64,000 nt of DNA from an uncultured Burkholderiaceae bacterium. Its GTDB lineage: Bacteria; Pseudomonadota; Gammaproteobacteria; Burkholderiales; Burkholderiaceae_F. The position numbers and the translations under genes are program-made. Positions 55,046-62,427 of the stretch are shown one piece after another. The notes beneath the pieces were generated by a model. That model was not told the origin of the DNA. It made no database searches and saw only the letters and a program-made list of their open reading frames with translations. The stretch spans positions 1 through 64,000 of the forward strand of contig CALXQR010000002.1 of the NCBI GenBank assembly GCA_944390675.1, read 5' to 3'. Every line of letters starts with the position of its first letter. Position 1 is the first letter of the stretch.

Positions 55046-55693
55046 CTACACACCGTTGAAACGGCAATCTTTTACTTCACAGTATTTCTTGCAGAAACCG
55101 CAGGGCGTGGCTTTCCACACGCCTGTCTCATGTGCCTCAAGCAAACGCCTGTAAGCCGGAACGAACGTCCGCCAAAGCTCAGGCAGCTGATCTCTTGTGA
55201 AGGTTTCCTTCTCCACAACACCCGCTCTGAGCCAAAAGGTTCGAACGTGTATCGTTACACTTTCATGGTTCAGGCAAAAGTAAATCGCGGCGCTTAACTT
55301 CGAAGCGTCGCTCGGTTCTTTTTGGCCTGTTTTCCAGAAGAATAACACGGCTTCTCGCCCGTTGGCAACCACACAATCTATCGTGGTTTTGACCCAAGCT
55401 TTATCAAGAGAACAGGGCTTCATTTGCCTGTCAACACACAGGGTTTTGCAAACCAAATGTTTGCCGGGAAGACCCCGAACAATATCCACCACCCGTTGGA
55501 ATCTAGCAAAGCGCTTTGGGAAAGGGTTTCCTACCAGCGCCTGCCCCAACAGCTCGTGGAACTGGTTGCTGTAATCCGCAGCGGCAGACGGCAGGTTCTT
55601 CGTGTCGCATAGCACCTGCGTCCTGTAAAACCGCTGCGGGCACGTGGCGAAACTATTTAGTATCGCCGGACTCCAGCATACGTTTTGCTGCAT
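55046..55693 (-). CDS. Cas4/RecB-like PD-(D/E)XK protein with altered active site
   Basis: 215 residues. The iron-sulfur cysteine pattern of Cas4/AddB-type nucleases is present: C18 (TCPQRFYR) with C198, C201, C205 and C210 at the C-terminus. H46 sits in the expected helix (FHELLG) and D106 in TTIDCVV. The following strand reads VLFFWKTG, so the usual acidic residue of the D/E-x-K motif is Phe (F119), although K121 stays. Either a neighbouring Glu (E114) substitutes or the nuclease is inactive. It resembles phage DUF2800-type replication-module proteins. Confidence 0.78.
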   Translation of the reverse strand: MQQNVCWSPAILNSFATCPQRFYRTQVLCDTKNLPSAAADYSNQFHELLGQALVGNPFPKRFARFQRVVDIVRGLPGKHLVCKTLCVDRQMKPCSLDKAWVKTTIDCVVANGREAVLFFWKTGQKEPSDASKLSAAIYFCLNHESVTIHVRTFWLRAGVVEKETFTRDQLPELWRTFVPAYRRLLEAHETGVWKATPCGFCKKYCEVKDCRFNGV

Positions 55694-56237
55694 TTCTTTC
55701 CTCTTTCAGTCGTCTGACTTCAGCCTGCAGCTCTTCTGTGATCGTGTCGTACACCGCTCGTCGTTGTTGAACTTGATTGATCTGAGGATCAAGGAGCAGC
55801 TCCTCGGCTGCCCGCTTGGCCCACTCCCGTTGGTATCGACCAACACGTTCTCTCAACTCTTCACGAGTTGGCGCGCGATTGAGCTCGTACGCAAGGATCG
55901 CTCGGACCAACCGTTGGCGATCCCGCGAACGCTTCACAGCGTCACTCACAACTCTGCGTCTTGCGCCTAACTGCGCTGACACATCAGCTGTGTTCGTATT
56001 TTTAAACTCCTTAATGACCGAAGCTCTGAAGTCCTTGTACTGTTCGGGATAAGTTTCAGCGAGGTTCAAAAGTAAATTCAAAACCATCGTCTTGCCACGG
56101 AACAACGTCCTGCTCTCGCGCTTCGATGCGATCGCTTCGTCAAGAATCTTCAATCTGCTCTTGTGGTACTTGGGGTCTAAAAGGAACTTTCTAGCTTCTG
56201 CAAGCTGTTCATCAGTCGGCAATGCGTGGATGTCCAT
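55653..56237 (-). CDS. Phage protein of unknown function, helical and basic
   Basis: 194 residues from the ATG at 56237, preceded by AAAGGA. The longer frame runs through the leader. It is rich in Arg, Lys, Glu and Ala. The N-terminal DEQLAEARKFLLD and the long C-terminal charged helix (TEELQAEVRRLKEERNAAKR) suggest a coiled coil. The segment LGARRRVVSDAVKRSRDRQRL could be a DNA-binding helix pair. It ends by overlapping the Cas4-like gene by about 40 bp. It is immediately downstream of the polymerase gene with a 65-bp leader that contains TATACTATATACA. Confidence 0.65.
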   Translation of the reverse strand: MDIHALPTDEQLAEARKFLLDPKYHKSRLKILDEAIASKRESRTLFRGKTMVLNLLLNLAETYPEQYKDFRASVIKEFKNTNTADVSAQLGARRRVVSDAVKRSRDRQRLVRAILAYELNRAPTREELRERVGRYQREWAKRAAEELLLDPQINQVQQRRAVYDTITEELQAEVRRLKEERNAAKRMLESGDTK

Positions 56238-56302
56238 AACATTTCCTTTGTAGTTGAGTGTATATAGTATACAGCGCACTACATAATGTTACACACCCTG
56301 TA

Positions 56303-58585
56303 TTACTTAGCATCTCCATAGGTATAACCGATGTCGCCGTCACACGAGACAGGAAGCGAGCTGGCCCATGGCGGCGGCACTTTCATCGTGTCCATCATGA
56401 ACTTCAACGTCTCCTCCTTCTCGTTGTCGGGCACGCAGACAACCACTTCGTCGTGAACTGTCAGCACAACCCGTCGTGTGATGCCATCGGCGGCCGTCTT
56501 CTGTCTGAGCCAACGGTCAATGACAACCATCTGGTCAAACACGACGATGCGAGCCAGTGCCTGCACGACATTTTCAACTACCTTCGCTCCATAGATGCCC
56601 TTGGGAAGTTTCTTGTTGTAGTAGCAGAACTCCACCTTCCCGTTGAACGGGTTCTCCCGTTTGGTTAAGTTGTTGTAGTTGATAAACATGCCGTTCGGCA
56701 ATTGGATCTTGTTGTCTTTGGCGGTCAGCTGCACGCCTACACCCAGCTTGGCTTCGTAGCCTTCGTACAGGGCCTGCAACAAGTAGTCGCCTGCTTGCCA
56801 CAGTCTGGGGATGCACGCGTAGCGCTTACGGTAAAGCGACACAATGCGCTTGGCTTCTGCATCGTCGAGTTCCACCTTTGGGTTCGACGTGGCCAAAGCA
56901 TGCTGGAGCTTGTTCGCTCCGGTGCCATAGCCCAAGCCAAGGATGCAGTTGTGGACGATCAGCGGGCCTCTGTCTGTCAACACAGTGAACCGATGTCTCG
57001 GCCCTGCGTTGGCAATGTCGTAAACAGGTTCTGTGAAAGTCTGTGTCCACAGACGGCGCTTTCTCAGCCACGGCTGAAGTGCGAACGCTTCAACAGGCAG
57101 ATTCGCCGAATTGAGCGCCTTCTTTCTCACGTCCTTGTCCTCAATAAACTGCTGCCACTCTACCCATGTGTCGTAGCCCGTGAAAATCATGTGATCTTTC
57201 GTCGCACTAAGTCCTGCGAATTGAACCACTTTCTTCTCTCCCATGGGCACGACACCTTCGTGCTTCACCCAGTCAAAGCCATCCCATAGTCGGTCTTTCT
57301 CAGTGACATCCGTAATCAGCTTGTAGCCCTTGTCAGTCAGCACCAGTGTGTTGCCAGCGAGACAGGTCTTGCCCACGTGGCGTTCCACCGGATGCTCTTT
57401 CTTCGTCACTTGGTAGCCGTAAACCGTCGTAGCGAACGAGCTGTACACGTCCACGCCGTGCTTAAACTCATCAACCAAGTCCGTCTGTCCTGCAAACCAT
57501 GCCAACGTACGGGCTTCAATCTGTGACGAGTCAGACACACAGAGGCAGTAGCCTGCAGGCGCACGCATGGCCTTACGCAACGCTCCGCCTCTCGGAAGAT
57601 TTTGGAGATTACTGGCCTCGCCACCAGACGCCCGGCCAGTATGCCCGCCATAGTAGTTAAGCATGATCGGCAAATTGCCTCTTTCGGCGATGCCGAGGAA
57701 GGTTTGCGTACGAGTTTCCTCAATCGTGGATTTCAACCCAAGACGCGCCGCCACCAAAGCCTGAACCTTGGGATCAGGGTGCTCCAGCAATGCCGTGAAC
57801 TCCAAGTCTTTCTTCGAGAACGCATAGGTCTCCTTGCCTGTGCGCTCGCTGACTTTCATCGGCGGCGTCACACCCATGGACTTCAGGAGCTCGGCGAACT
57901 TCGGATTACTCATCAGGTCGTCTCGGCTTTCCAGTCCTGTCTCTTTCAACAGGTTACGGTTACGGTTCCGCACCGTCTCCAGATGCTTTCTGAGCAAGTC
58001 CTTGTCAAGCACCAGCACAGGCTCGGTGAACATTCGCATCAGGCAGTCAATGACGAACATCTCGCTCGGTGTGGAGTACGCCTTGAGCTTATGGAACAAC
58101 TGGTAGGTCAAGTCCACGTCCAGCTTGCAGTACTCGCCATAGTCCTTGATATCCTCATCGGTCATATCCGTGCGGTGTTTTCCAAGCATGTCGTAAACTG
58201 CCGTGCCTTTGTGACCGATATTGAACAGCTCAGACAATGCACGGAGCGATCCGCCCACCGTCATCATGGTCAACGGTCTGGCCATGGATAACGTGTCCAC
58301 AATGAATTTCGGCTTGATGCCAAAGTGCCAGTTAAGAATCGCCATGTCGAACACAGCGTTGTGCGCGATCACCACCTCGTTCTCGAAGTGGTATTGATTA
58401 AGCGCTTGTTGTATCGAAGTCTTCCAGTCGGCAGGATCAGCCGCATGGAAAACGGTCGGGCCGTCGTTGTGCTTGACGGCCACGCCGATGACTTCGAACC
58501 GCTCATCACGGATATATTGTTCCGTGGTCAGCTTCGACAAACTGAACAGCTTGTCGTAATAGGTTTCAAAGTCGATTGTGTACAT
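56303..58585 (-). CDS. Phage family A DNA polymerase interrupted by an intein
   Basis: 760 residues, of which 139 (408-546) are an intein, leaving a 621-residue polymerase. The 3'-5' exonuclease motifs are IDFET (D5, E7), HNAVFD (75-80) and an ExoIII-like DYGEYCKLDVD (148-158). Polymerase motif A is VSDSSQIEART (350-360), with Ser where most relatives have Tyr. Motif B/O-helix is RHVGKT (402-407) continued after the intein by CILGLGYG (547-554). Motif C is VHDE. There is no 5'-3' exonuclease. It replicates phage DNA. The start touches the stop of the VWA gene (TAATG). Confidence 0.94.
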   Translation of the reverse strand: MYTIDFETYYDKLFSLSKLTTEQYIRDERFEVIGVAVKHNDGPTVFHAADPADWKTSIQQALNQYHFENEVVIAHNAVFDMAILNWHFGIKPKFIVDTLSMARPLTMMTVGGSLRALSELFNIGHKGTAVYDMLGKHRTDMTDEDIKDYGEYCKLDVDLTYQLFHKLKAYSTPSEMFVIDCLMRMFTEPVLVLDKDLLRKHLETVRNRNRNLLKETGLESRDDLMSNPKFAELLKSMGVTPPMKVSERTGKETYAFSKKDLEFTALLEHPDPKVQALVAARLGLKSTIEETRTQTFLGIAERGNLPIMLNYYGGHTGRASGGEASNLQNLPRGGALRKAMRAPAGYCLCVSDSSQIEARTLAWFAGQTDLVDEFKHGVDVYSSFATTVYGYQVTKKEHPVERHVGKTCLAGNTLVLTDKGYKLITDVTEKDRLWDGFDWVKHEGVVPMGEKKVVQFAGLSATKDHMIFTGYDTWVEWQQFIEDKDVRKKALNSANLPVEAFALQPWLRKRRLWTQTFTEPVYDIANAGPRHRFTVLTDRGPLIVHNCILGLGYGTGANKLQHALATSNPKVELDDAEAKRIVSLYRKRYACIPRLWQAGDYLLQALYEGYEAKLGVGVQLTAKDNKIQLPNGMFINYNNLTKRENPFNGKVEFCYYNKKLPKGIYGAKVVENVVQALARIVVFDQMVVIDRWLRQKTAADGITRRVVLTVHDEVVVCVPDNEKEETLKFMMDTMKVPPPWASSLPVSCDGDIGYTYGDAK
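56948..57364 (-). other. Mini-intein inside the polymerase O-helix
   Basis: 139 codons (polymerase residues 408-546) with Hint features. Block A is CLAGNTLVLTDKG with Cys1. Block B is LSATKDHMIFT with the TxxH pattern. Block F is EPVYDIANAGPRHRFTV. Block G is PLIVHN, followed by extein Cys+1 (residue 547). It is too short for a homing endonuclease domain and none is seen. It splits motif B between the catalytic Lys region (GKT) and LGLGYG, so the polymerase should be inactive until splicing. All splicing residues (C1, TxxH, HN-C) look intact. Removing it leaves an in-frame polymerase. Confidence 0.93.
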
Positions 58586-59808
58586 TACTTCTCCTGATCG
58601 ATTTCGAATTCAACGTGCGTGATGTAATCAGGAACTTGATACGGCTCGCCCGTTATCACCCAAAGTGTGGGAACCGCTTCCTCACCTTCCTCGGGATAAG
58701 GCGTGTAGCCGTCCGTGAAAATCACACAGGCGTCCGCGTCCGGCGCGTTATCCACGCACCACTTCGTGATCTCCCGCATATCTGTTCCGCCACCGCCTTT
58801 CGGCTCCAACGGGAACGGCGAATCATCTAAGCTGTGCTCGTCCACGCCTGCGATCTCGCTGTCACACCACAAGACCGTGATGGACTCCGGTCTGCAGTCC
58901 TCGATCACATCAAACAGATGCTTGCCAAAACATGCCAGCTCTTTATCCCCGATTGATCCTGATGTGTCGATGCCGACCACCAGCTTGCCCATGGCAGGCA
59001 GTCTGTCCGTCGTCGGCAGATACACCTCGGAGAACCGTCGGTTCGGACGTCGCCAGCTCTCGCCTTGGTTGACAAAGCCCGTCATGAACTTGGACAGGTA
59101 CTCGTACCACGGCAGCTTCCGAGTCATGATGTACTCATCCAGTCTGCGGAAGAACTCACCCTTGGCGTTGCCCATGTGCTTGTTGCGCATACGCTCCATG
59201 CTGACCGCCTCGGCGACGTTCATCTTGGCCTGTGTCTCAGCCATCTTCTTTTCGGATTCAGAAAGGCGTTTACCGTACTTCTTTCTTACTTTTTCCAGTG
59301 GATCGTTTCCGCCGGCATCCTCTGAGAGTTTCTCCTTTTGTTCCTTACTCATAGAGTCGTCGCCGGAACACACCAAGTCCATCTGTCCTGACGGCATCTC
59401 CTGAGCAGTCTGTTTCATCTGCTCGTAGACTTGTTCTGAAGTCATCGTCTCAGCGTGCGGCCAACGGACACACCCCGGAATGAACCGACCAACACCCAGT
59501 TTGATGAGTGTTTCATTAATTACCGCGTCCGTCGCGATGTTGTACAGGAAGTGATCTCTGTCGCCTCGACGAAGCGCGTGCATATACACCACGTGAAGAA
59601 TCTCGTGACAAAGAACAAACACACACTCATCCACCGATAACTTGTCCGTGCCTTTCGGGTTGTAGAGAATTTGTCCTGTCGGAGTCACCGCCGCGATCGG
59701 GATGTCCTCACACGCTTTCAGCGGATACTTCATAAGGATCGTTGCAAAGAACGGCTCCAACAATCCGAGCCGCATCTTCGCCTTGCTAATGTTGTTAAGC
59801 GCTTTCAT
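58585..59808 (-). CDS. HExxH metallopeptidase-like / VWA domain protein (DUF2201 type)
   Basis: 407 residues. The N-terminal zinc-peptidase-like domain has HEILH (H68, E69, H72). A charged linker (about 150-215) follows. The C-terminal VWA-like domain has an intact MIDAS-type DTSGS (281-285), GGGTDMR (339-345) and FTDGYTP (364-370). This architecture pairs with MoxR AAA+ ATPases, and here such an ATPase lies two genes upstream. Possible roles are ATP-driven assembly or remodelling of a phage or host complex. The peptidase activity and target are unproven. Confidence 0.86.
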   Translation of the reverse strand: MKALNNISKAKMRLGLLEPFFATILMKYPLKACEDIPIAAVTPTGQILYNPKGTDKLSVDECVFVLCHEILHVVYMHALRRGDRDHFLYNIATDAVINETLIKLGVGRFIPGCVRWPHAETMTSEQVYEQMKQTAQEMPSGQMDLVCSGDDSMSKEQKEKLSEDAGGNDPLEKVRKKYGKRLSESEKKMAETQAKMNVAEAVSMERMRNKHMGNAKGEFFRRLDEYIMTRKLPWYEYLSKFMTGFVNQGESWRRPNRRFSEVYLPTTDRLPAMGKLVVGIDTSGSIGDKELACFGKHLFDVIEDCRPESITVLWCDSEIAGVDEHSLDDSPFPLEPKGGGGTDMREITKWCVDNAPDADACVIFTDGYTPYPEEGEEAVPTLWVITGEPYQVPDYITHVEFEIDQEK

Positions 59809-60571
59809 TTTCCAATTCCACCAAGTTGATGTAGTAACGCATCAAAATAGCAATGACGTCTGTCCCCGCCGCCTTTTCAAGATAAGACCAAATGTTGCCT
59901 GCCAACCCAGGCGCAACCATCTTTCGGAACATCGTCAAAAGACGTGCCCGCTTTTCCTTTCCAAGCGACCGCAGGTAGTCCTTAACAGACCTTCCTCTGC
60001 CGACAAAGCTAAACGTGATGTAATGCTCCGCTTGGCGCTTCTCAGCATCGGTCATCTTGTCAAAGAGCGGTTTCAGCGTACCGATGTCAAGACCGAACAC
60101 AGCCTCGACAGGCATCGTGTCCCCGCACTTTCGATACAGTGAGTAGCACATGGCCAAGTCATCCGTGCTCATGTATTGACTGAGCTCAACCGTTTTGCTC
60201 CACTTCGGATCGAACGACAGCACACGAGCGGCGTACTGCGCGTTGTGGAACGGCACGTCGCACACACTGGCTAAGTCCTTCGGATCGGTGGACAACGTGT
60301 TGTAGGTATCCCCAAGCATTTGACGCTGCATGATGGTCAACGGTGATTTCTTCAATCGCGAGTAGTTGATCCTTGTTTTAAGCGAGCGAGGCGACGTGTT
60401 GCCGCGATGCTTTTTGTTAACAACTTTGTTAACAAGTTTTGGTTCCTCTTTTTTCGGCGGTTCTTCCACTGGTTTCGGCTCAGGCAGCTCCGCCTTCATT
60501 GTGGCTATGATAGGTGTGATAGGTGCTTTGCGTCCTAGGAACGCGTTCCATAGATTGCTCCAGTACCCCAT
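59795..60571 (-). CDS. Phage protein of unknown function
   Basis: 258 residues with GAGGAG before the ATG. The N-terminus MGYWSNLWNAFLGRK is amphipathic or weakly hydrophobic. A Pro/Glu/Lys-rich linker (about 28-55) precedes a helical domain (residues 70-258) with LTIMQRQMLGDTYNTLS and FSFVGRGRSVKDYLRSLGKE. It sits between the 143-residue protein and the VWA gene, overlapping the latter by 14 bp, inside the MoxR/VWA group. No family recognised; its position suggests it could be a partner or substrate of that system. Confidence 0.7.
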   Translation of the reverse strand: MGYWSNLWNAFLGRKAPITPIIATMKAELPEPKPVEEPPKKEEPKLVNKVVNKKHRGNTSPRSLKTRINYSRLKKSPLTIMQRQMLGDTYNTLSTDPKDLASVCDVPFHNAQYAARVLSFDPKWSKTVELSQYMSTDDLAMCYSLYRKCGDTMPVEAVFGLDIGTLKPLFDKMTDAEKRQAEHYITFSFVGRGRSVKDYLRSLGKEKRARLLTMFRKMVAPGLAGNIWSYLEKAAGTDVIAILMRYYINLVELENESA

Positions 60572-60573
60572 GA

Positions 60574-61005
60574 TTACTCCTCATCGTTCTTGTCTTTGTT
60601 GATGGCAACCAACACACGAAGCGTGTTCTTGGCGTCCTCCAATTGATCCATCTCGAACGTGCGAACAAACGTCAGCTTGCTGTCCTTTTGGTTGTACAGA
60701 TAGCCTCTGTAGTTACCCTTCTGCGGGTCTTTGATGATCGACGCTTTCAGCTCAGGATTGGTTTGGCTGTTTTCACAAGTGAATAAGTCATGGCGTTCTT
60801 CGACAGGCGTATTCACATCCAAGGAATTGTTGGTCTGCTCCCATGTCCAGAAGCCTTCACCCAGTTCATGCCACTGCGTGTCACTGGACGGATAAGCAGT
60901 CCCTGCGTTCTTACACACGATATATTGAATCAAGGACAATTTGACGTTGGCGTAAGCGGAACCGTCAACAAATTGCGACGGCTTGTAGGAATAAACTCGT
61001 TTCAT
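60574..61005 (-). CDS. Phage protein of unknown function with GYLY motif
   Basis: 143 residues, GGAG before the ATG. The C-terminal part reads GYLYNQKDSKLTFVRTFE then LEDAKNTLRVLVAIN. This matches, in order and spacing, a segment of the 88-residue protein on the other side of the MoxR ATPase gene. It starts directly downstream of three operator-like half-sites (61022-61082). No known family; probably a small beta-sheet/helix domain shared by the two. Confidence 0.68.
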   Translation of the reverse strand: MKRVYSYKPSQFVDGSAYANVKLSLIQYIVCKNAGTAYPSSDTQWHELGEGFWTWEQTNNSLDVNTPVEERHDLFTCENSQTNPELKASIIKDPQKGNYRGYLYNQKDSKLTFVRTFEMDQLEDAKNTLRVLVAINKDKNDEE

Positions 61006-61021
61006 AATTAACTCCGAAAGT

Positions 61022-61082
61022 ATTACACTTTCATGGTAAAGGTACGTGAAAGTGTAATCGCTTACACACGATTACACTTCCA
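61022..61082. promoter_or_regulatory. Three operator-like half-sites in the MoxR/143-aa gene gap
   Basis: ATTACACTTTCA (61022-61033), its reverse complement TGAAAGTGTAAT (61047-61058), and ATTACACTTCCA (61071-61082). Sites 1-2 and 2-3 each form a palindrome with centre spacing of about 25 bp. Related halves occur at 51773-51783 and 55255-55265. They look like binding sites for a dimeric phage regulator overlapping a promoter for the genes to the left. Confidence 0.6.
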
Positions 61083-61101
61083 AGATAAGTATATCAAAAA
61101 A

Positions 61102-62151
61102 TCAAAGTCCTGCGCTCAAGTTAGCGCTCAGTTTCAAGAACAAGTCGCTGGACATCAGCTTAAGCTTGCCAGCCCCGCTCATGATTTCACGGACGGCCAT
61201 GGCTTGCATCTCAGGTGCGACACGCAACAAGTATTCAAAAATGGCATTGGCTTGTTTCTGTGTCGTCTTCTTCTCAGCGACAATCGTCGTGAGCTTCATC
61301 ACCGTTGCCCACAGCACTGACTGATCCGTCGGAACTTTATAAGTCTTCGGTGCTTTCATCAGCTCCGTGAAGTCCGGAAGGCTCAAATAAATCTTTCGGA
61401 ATCCACAATAAGCTGTGGCCGCGCCTTCACCGACGTCACCCGCTGCGTGCTGATAGAACAGCAAGCCATCTTTATCGTTTTCAAACTCAGGAATGTACGA
61501 CACCTTCTCCCATGCACGAGGCGTGGGGTTCGTCTTACGCTTCGGGTCAAAGTCAGACAACAGGTTAGGCTGGAACTGCAGGAACTTAATCAACACGTCG
61601 TTGATCTTACTGCGCTTAGCCCATGCCACCCAGTCATCCAAGTCCTCTTCAAACGGCAGACAACGGAGACGATTGCCAAGCTTCGTACTCAGGCGGTTGG
61701 CGCCCGATCGGTCTTCCACTCGGTTGCCCGTAGCAATAATGAACAACTGGTCGGTCAACTGCAGACTGCCTGCGAATCGGTCAAGAATGATTCGGCACAT
61801 CGGATTCTGCATGCTCATCTGAGCGTCCGATAATTCCTCAATAATTAGGATGGCCGGCCCAACGCCCATGCGCAAGTTATAGAACTCAGCAGGCGGAAGC
61901 CACTCATTGTGTGTGCCCGACACGTGCTTGAACGGAATCCCCAGCACGTCGACCGGATCACGCAGAGACGGATTGAACTCCACAATCTGCTCGTCCTTAA
62001 TCTTCATCTTTTCCTGCAGTGCTTGGGCGATCTCACGGGCGCAAGCGGACTTACCGCCACCGGGTTTGCCTTCAATGAACGGCACTACCGTGTTGCCCTT
62101 CGGGACCAAGAATTGGGCAAGAATCGTGGACTTTAAATCAGAGAATCGCAT
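61102..62151 (-). CDS. MoxR-like AAA+ ATPase
   Basis: 349 residues. Walker A is GKPGGGKSA (28-36), Walker B ILIIEELSDA (101-110) carries EE where DE is usual, and sensor 1 is IIATGNRVEDRSGANRL (138-154), typical of the MoxR branch. MoxR proteins work with VWA partners to remodel protein complexes, and the HExxH/VWA protein lies 1.3 kb downstream in the same transcript. GGAGC is ahead of the ATG. Confidence 0.9.
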   Translation of the reverse strand: MRFSDLKSTILAQFLVPKGNTVVPFIEGKPGGGKSACAREIAQALQEKMKIKDEQIVEFNPSLRDPVDVLGIPFKHVSGTHNEWLPPAEFYNLRMGVGPAILIIEELSDAQMSMQNPMCRIILDRFAGSLQLTDQLFIIATGNRVEDRSGANRLSTKLGNRLRCLPFEEDLDDWVAWAKRSKINDVLIKFLQFQPNLLSDFDPKRKTNPTPRAWEKVSYIPEFENDKDGLLFYQHAAGDVGEGAATAYCGFRKIYLSLPDFTELMKAPKTYKVPTDQSVLWATVMKLTTIVAEKKTTQKQANAIFEYLLRVAPEMQAMAVREIMSGAGKLKLMSSDLFLKLSANLSAGL

Positions 62152-62160
62152 AATATGCTC

Positions 62161-62427
62161 CTAGTTGTGGTTAGGTAAAAACAACAAGTCGTTCGACCGT
62201 TGCGTGGATAAAATCACGAGGATGTTCGCAGCCTCGTCTCTTGTTTCAAATTCGCGCTCAAACTCCGGGTTATGGAAATGAGCCAGCCATTTTCCTTCAG
62301 GCGTCTCATATAAATACCCGAGCGCTTCCAATGTCCCATCGGACACCAAGTGCCCAAATAGGGCTTCAGCGTGGTTAGATTTGTACGTCATCCTTATATA
62401 AGGTGACTCCTTAAAAAACACGTTCAT
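62161..62427 (-). CDS. Small phage protein with GYLY motif
   Basis: 88 residues. The ATG overlaps the stop of the upstream gene (TGATG), with AAGGAG in front. It contains GYLYETPEGKWLAHFHN and FETRDEAANILVILST, which parallel the C-terminus of the 143-residue protein downstream of the MoxR gene. No known family. Ends 9 bp before the MoxR start, so the two are tightly coupled. Confidence 0.72.
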   Translation of the reverse strand: MNVFFKESPYIRMTYKSNHAEALFGHLVSDGTLEALGYLYETPEGKWLAHFHNPEFEREFETRDEAANILVILSTQRSNDLLFLPNHN

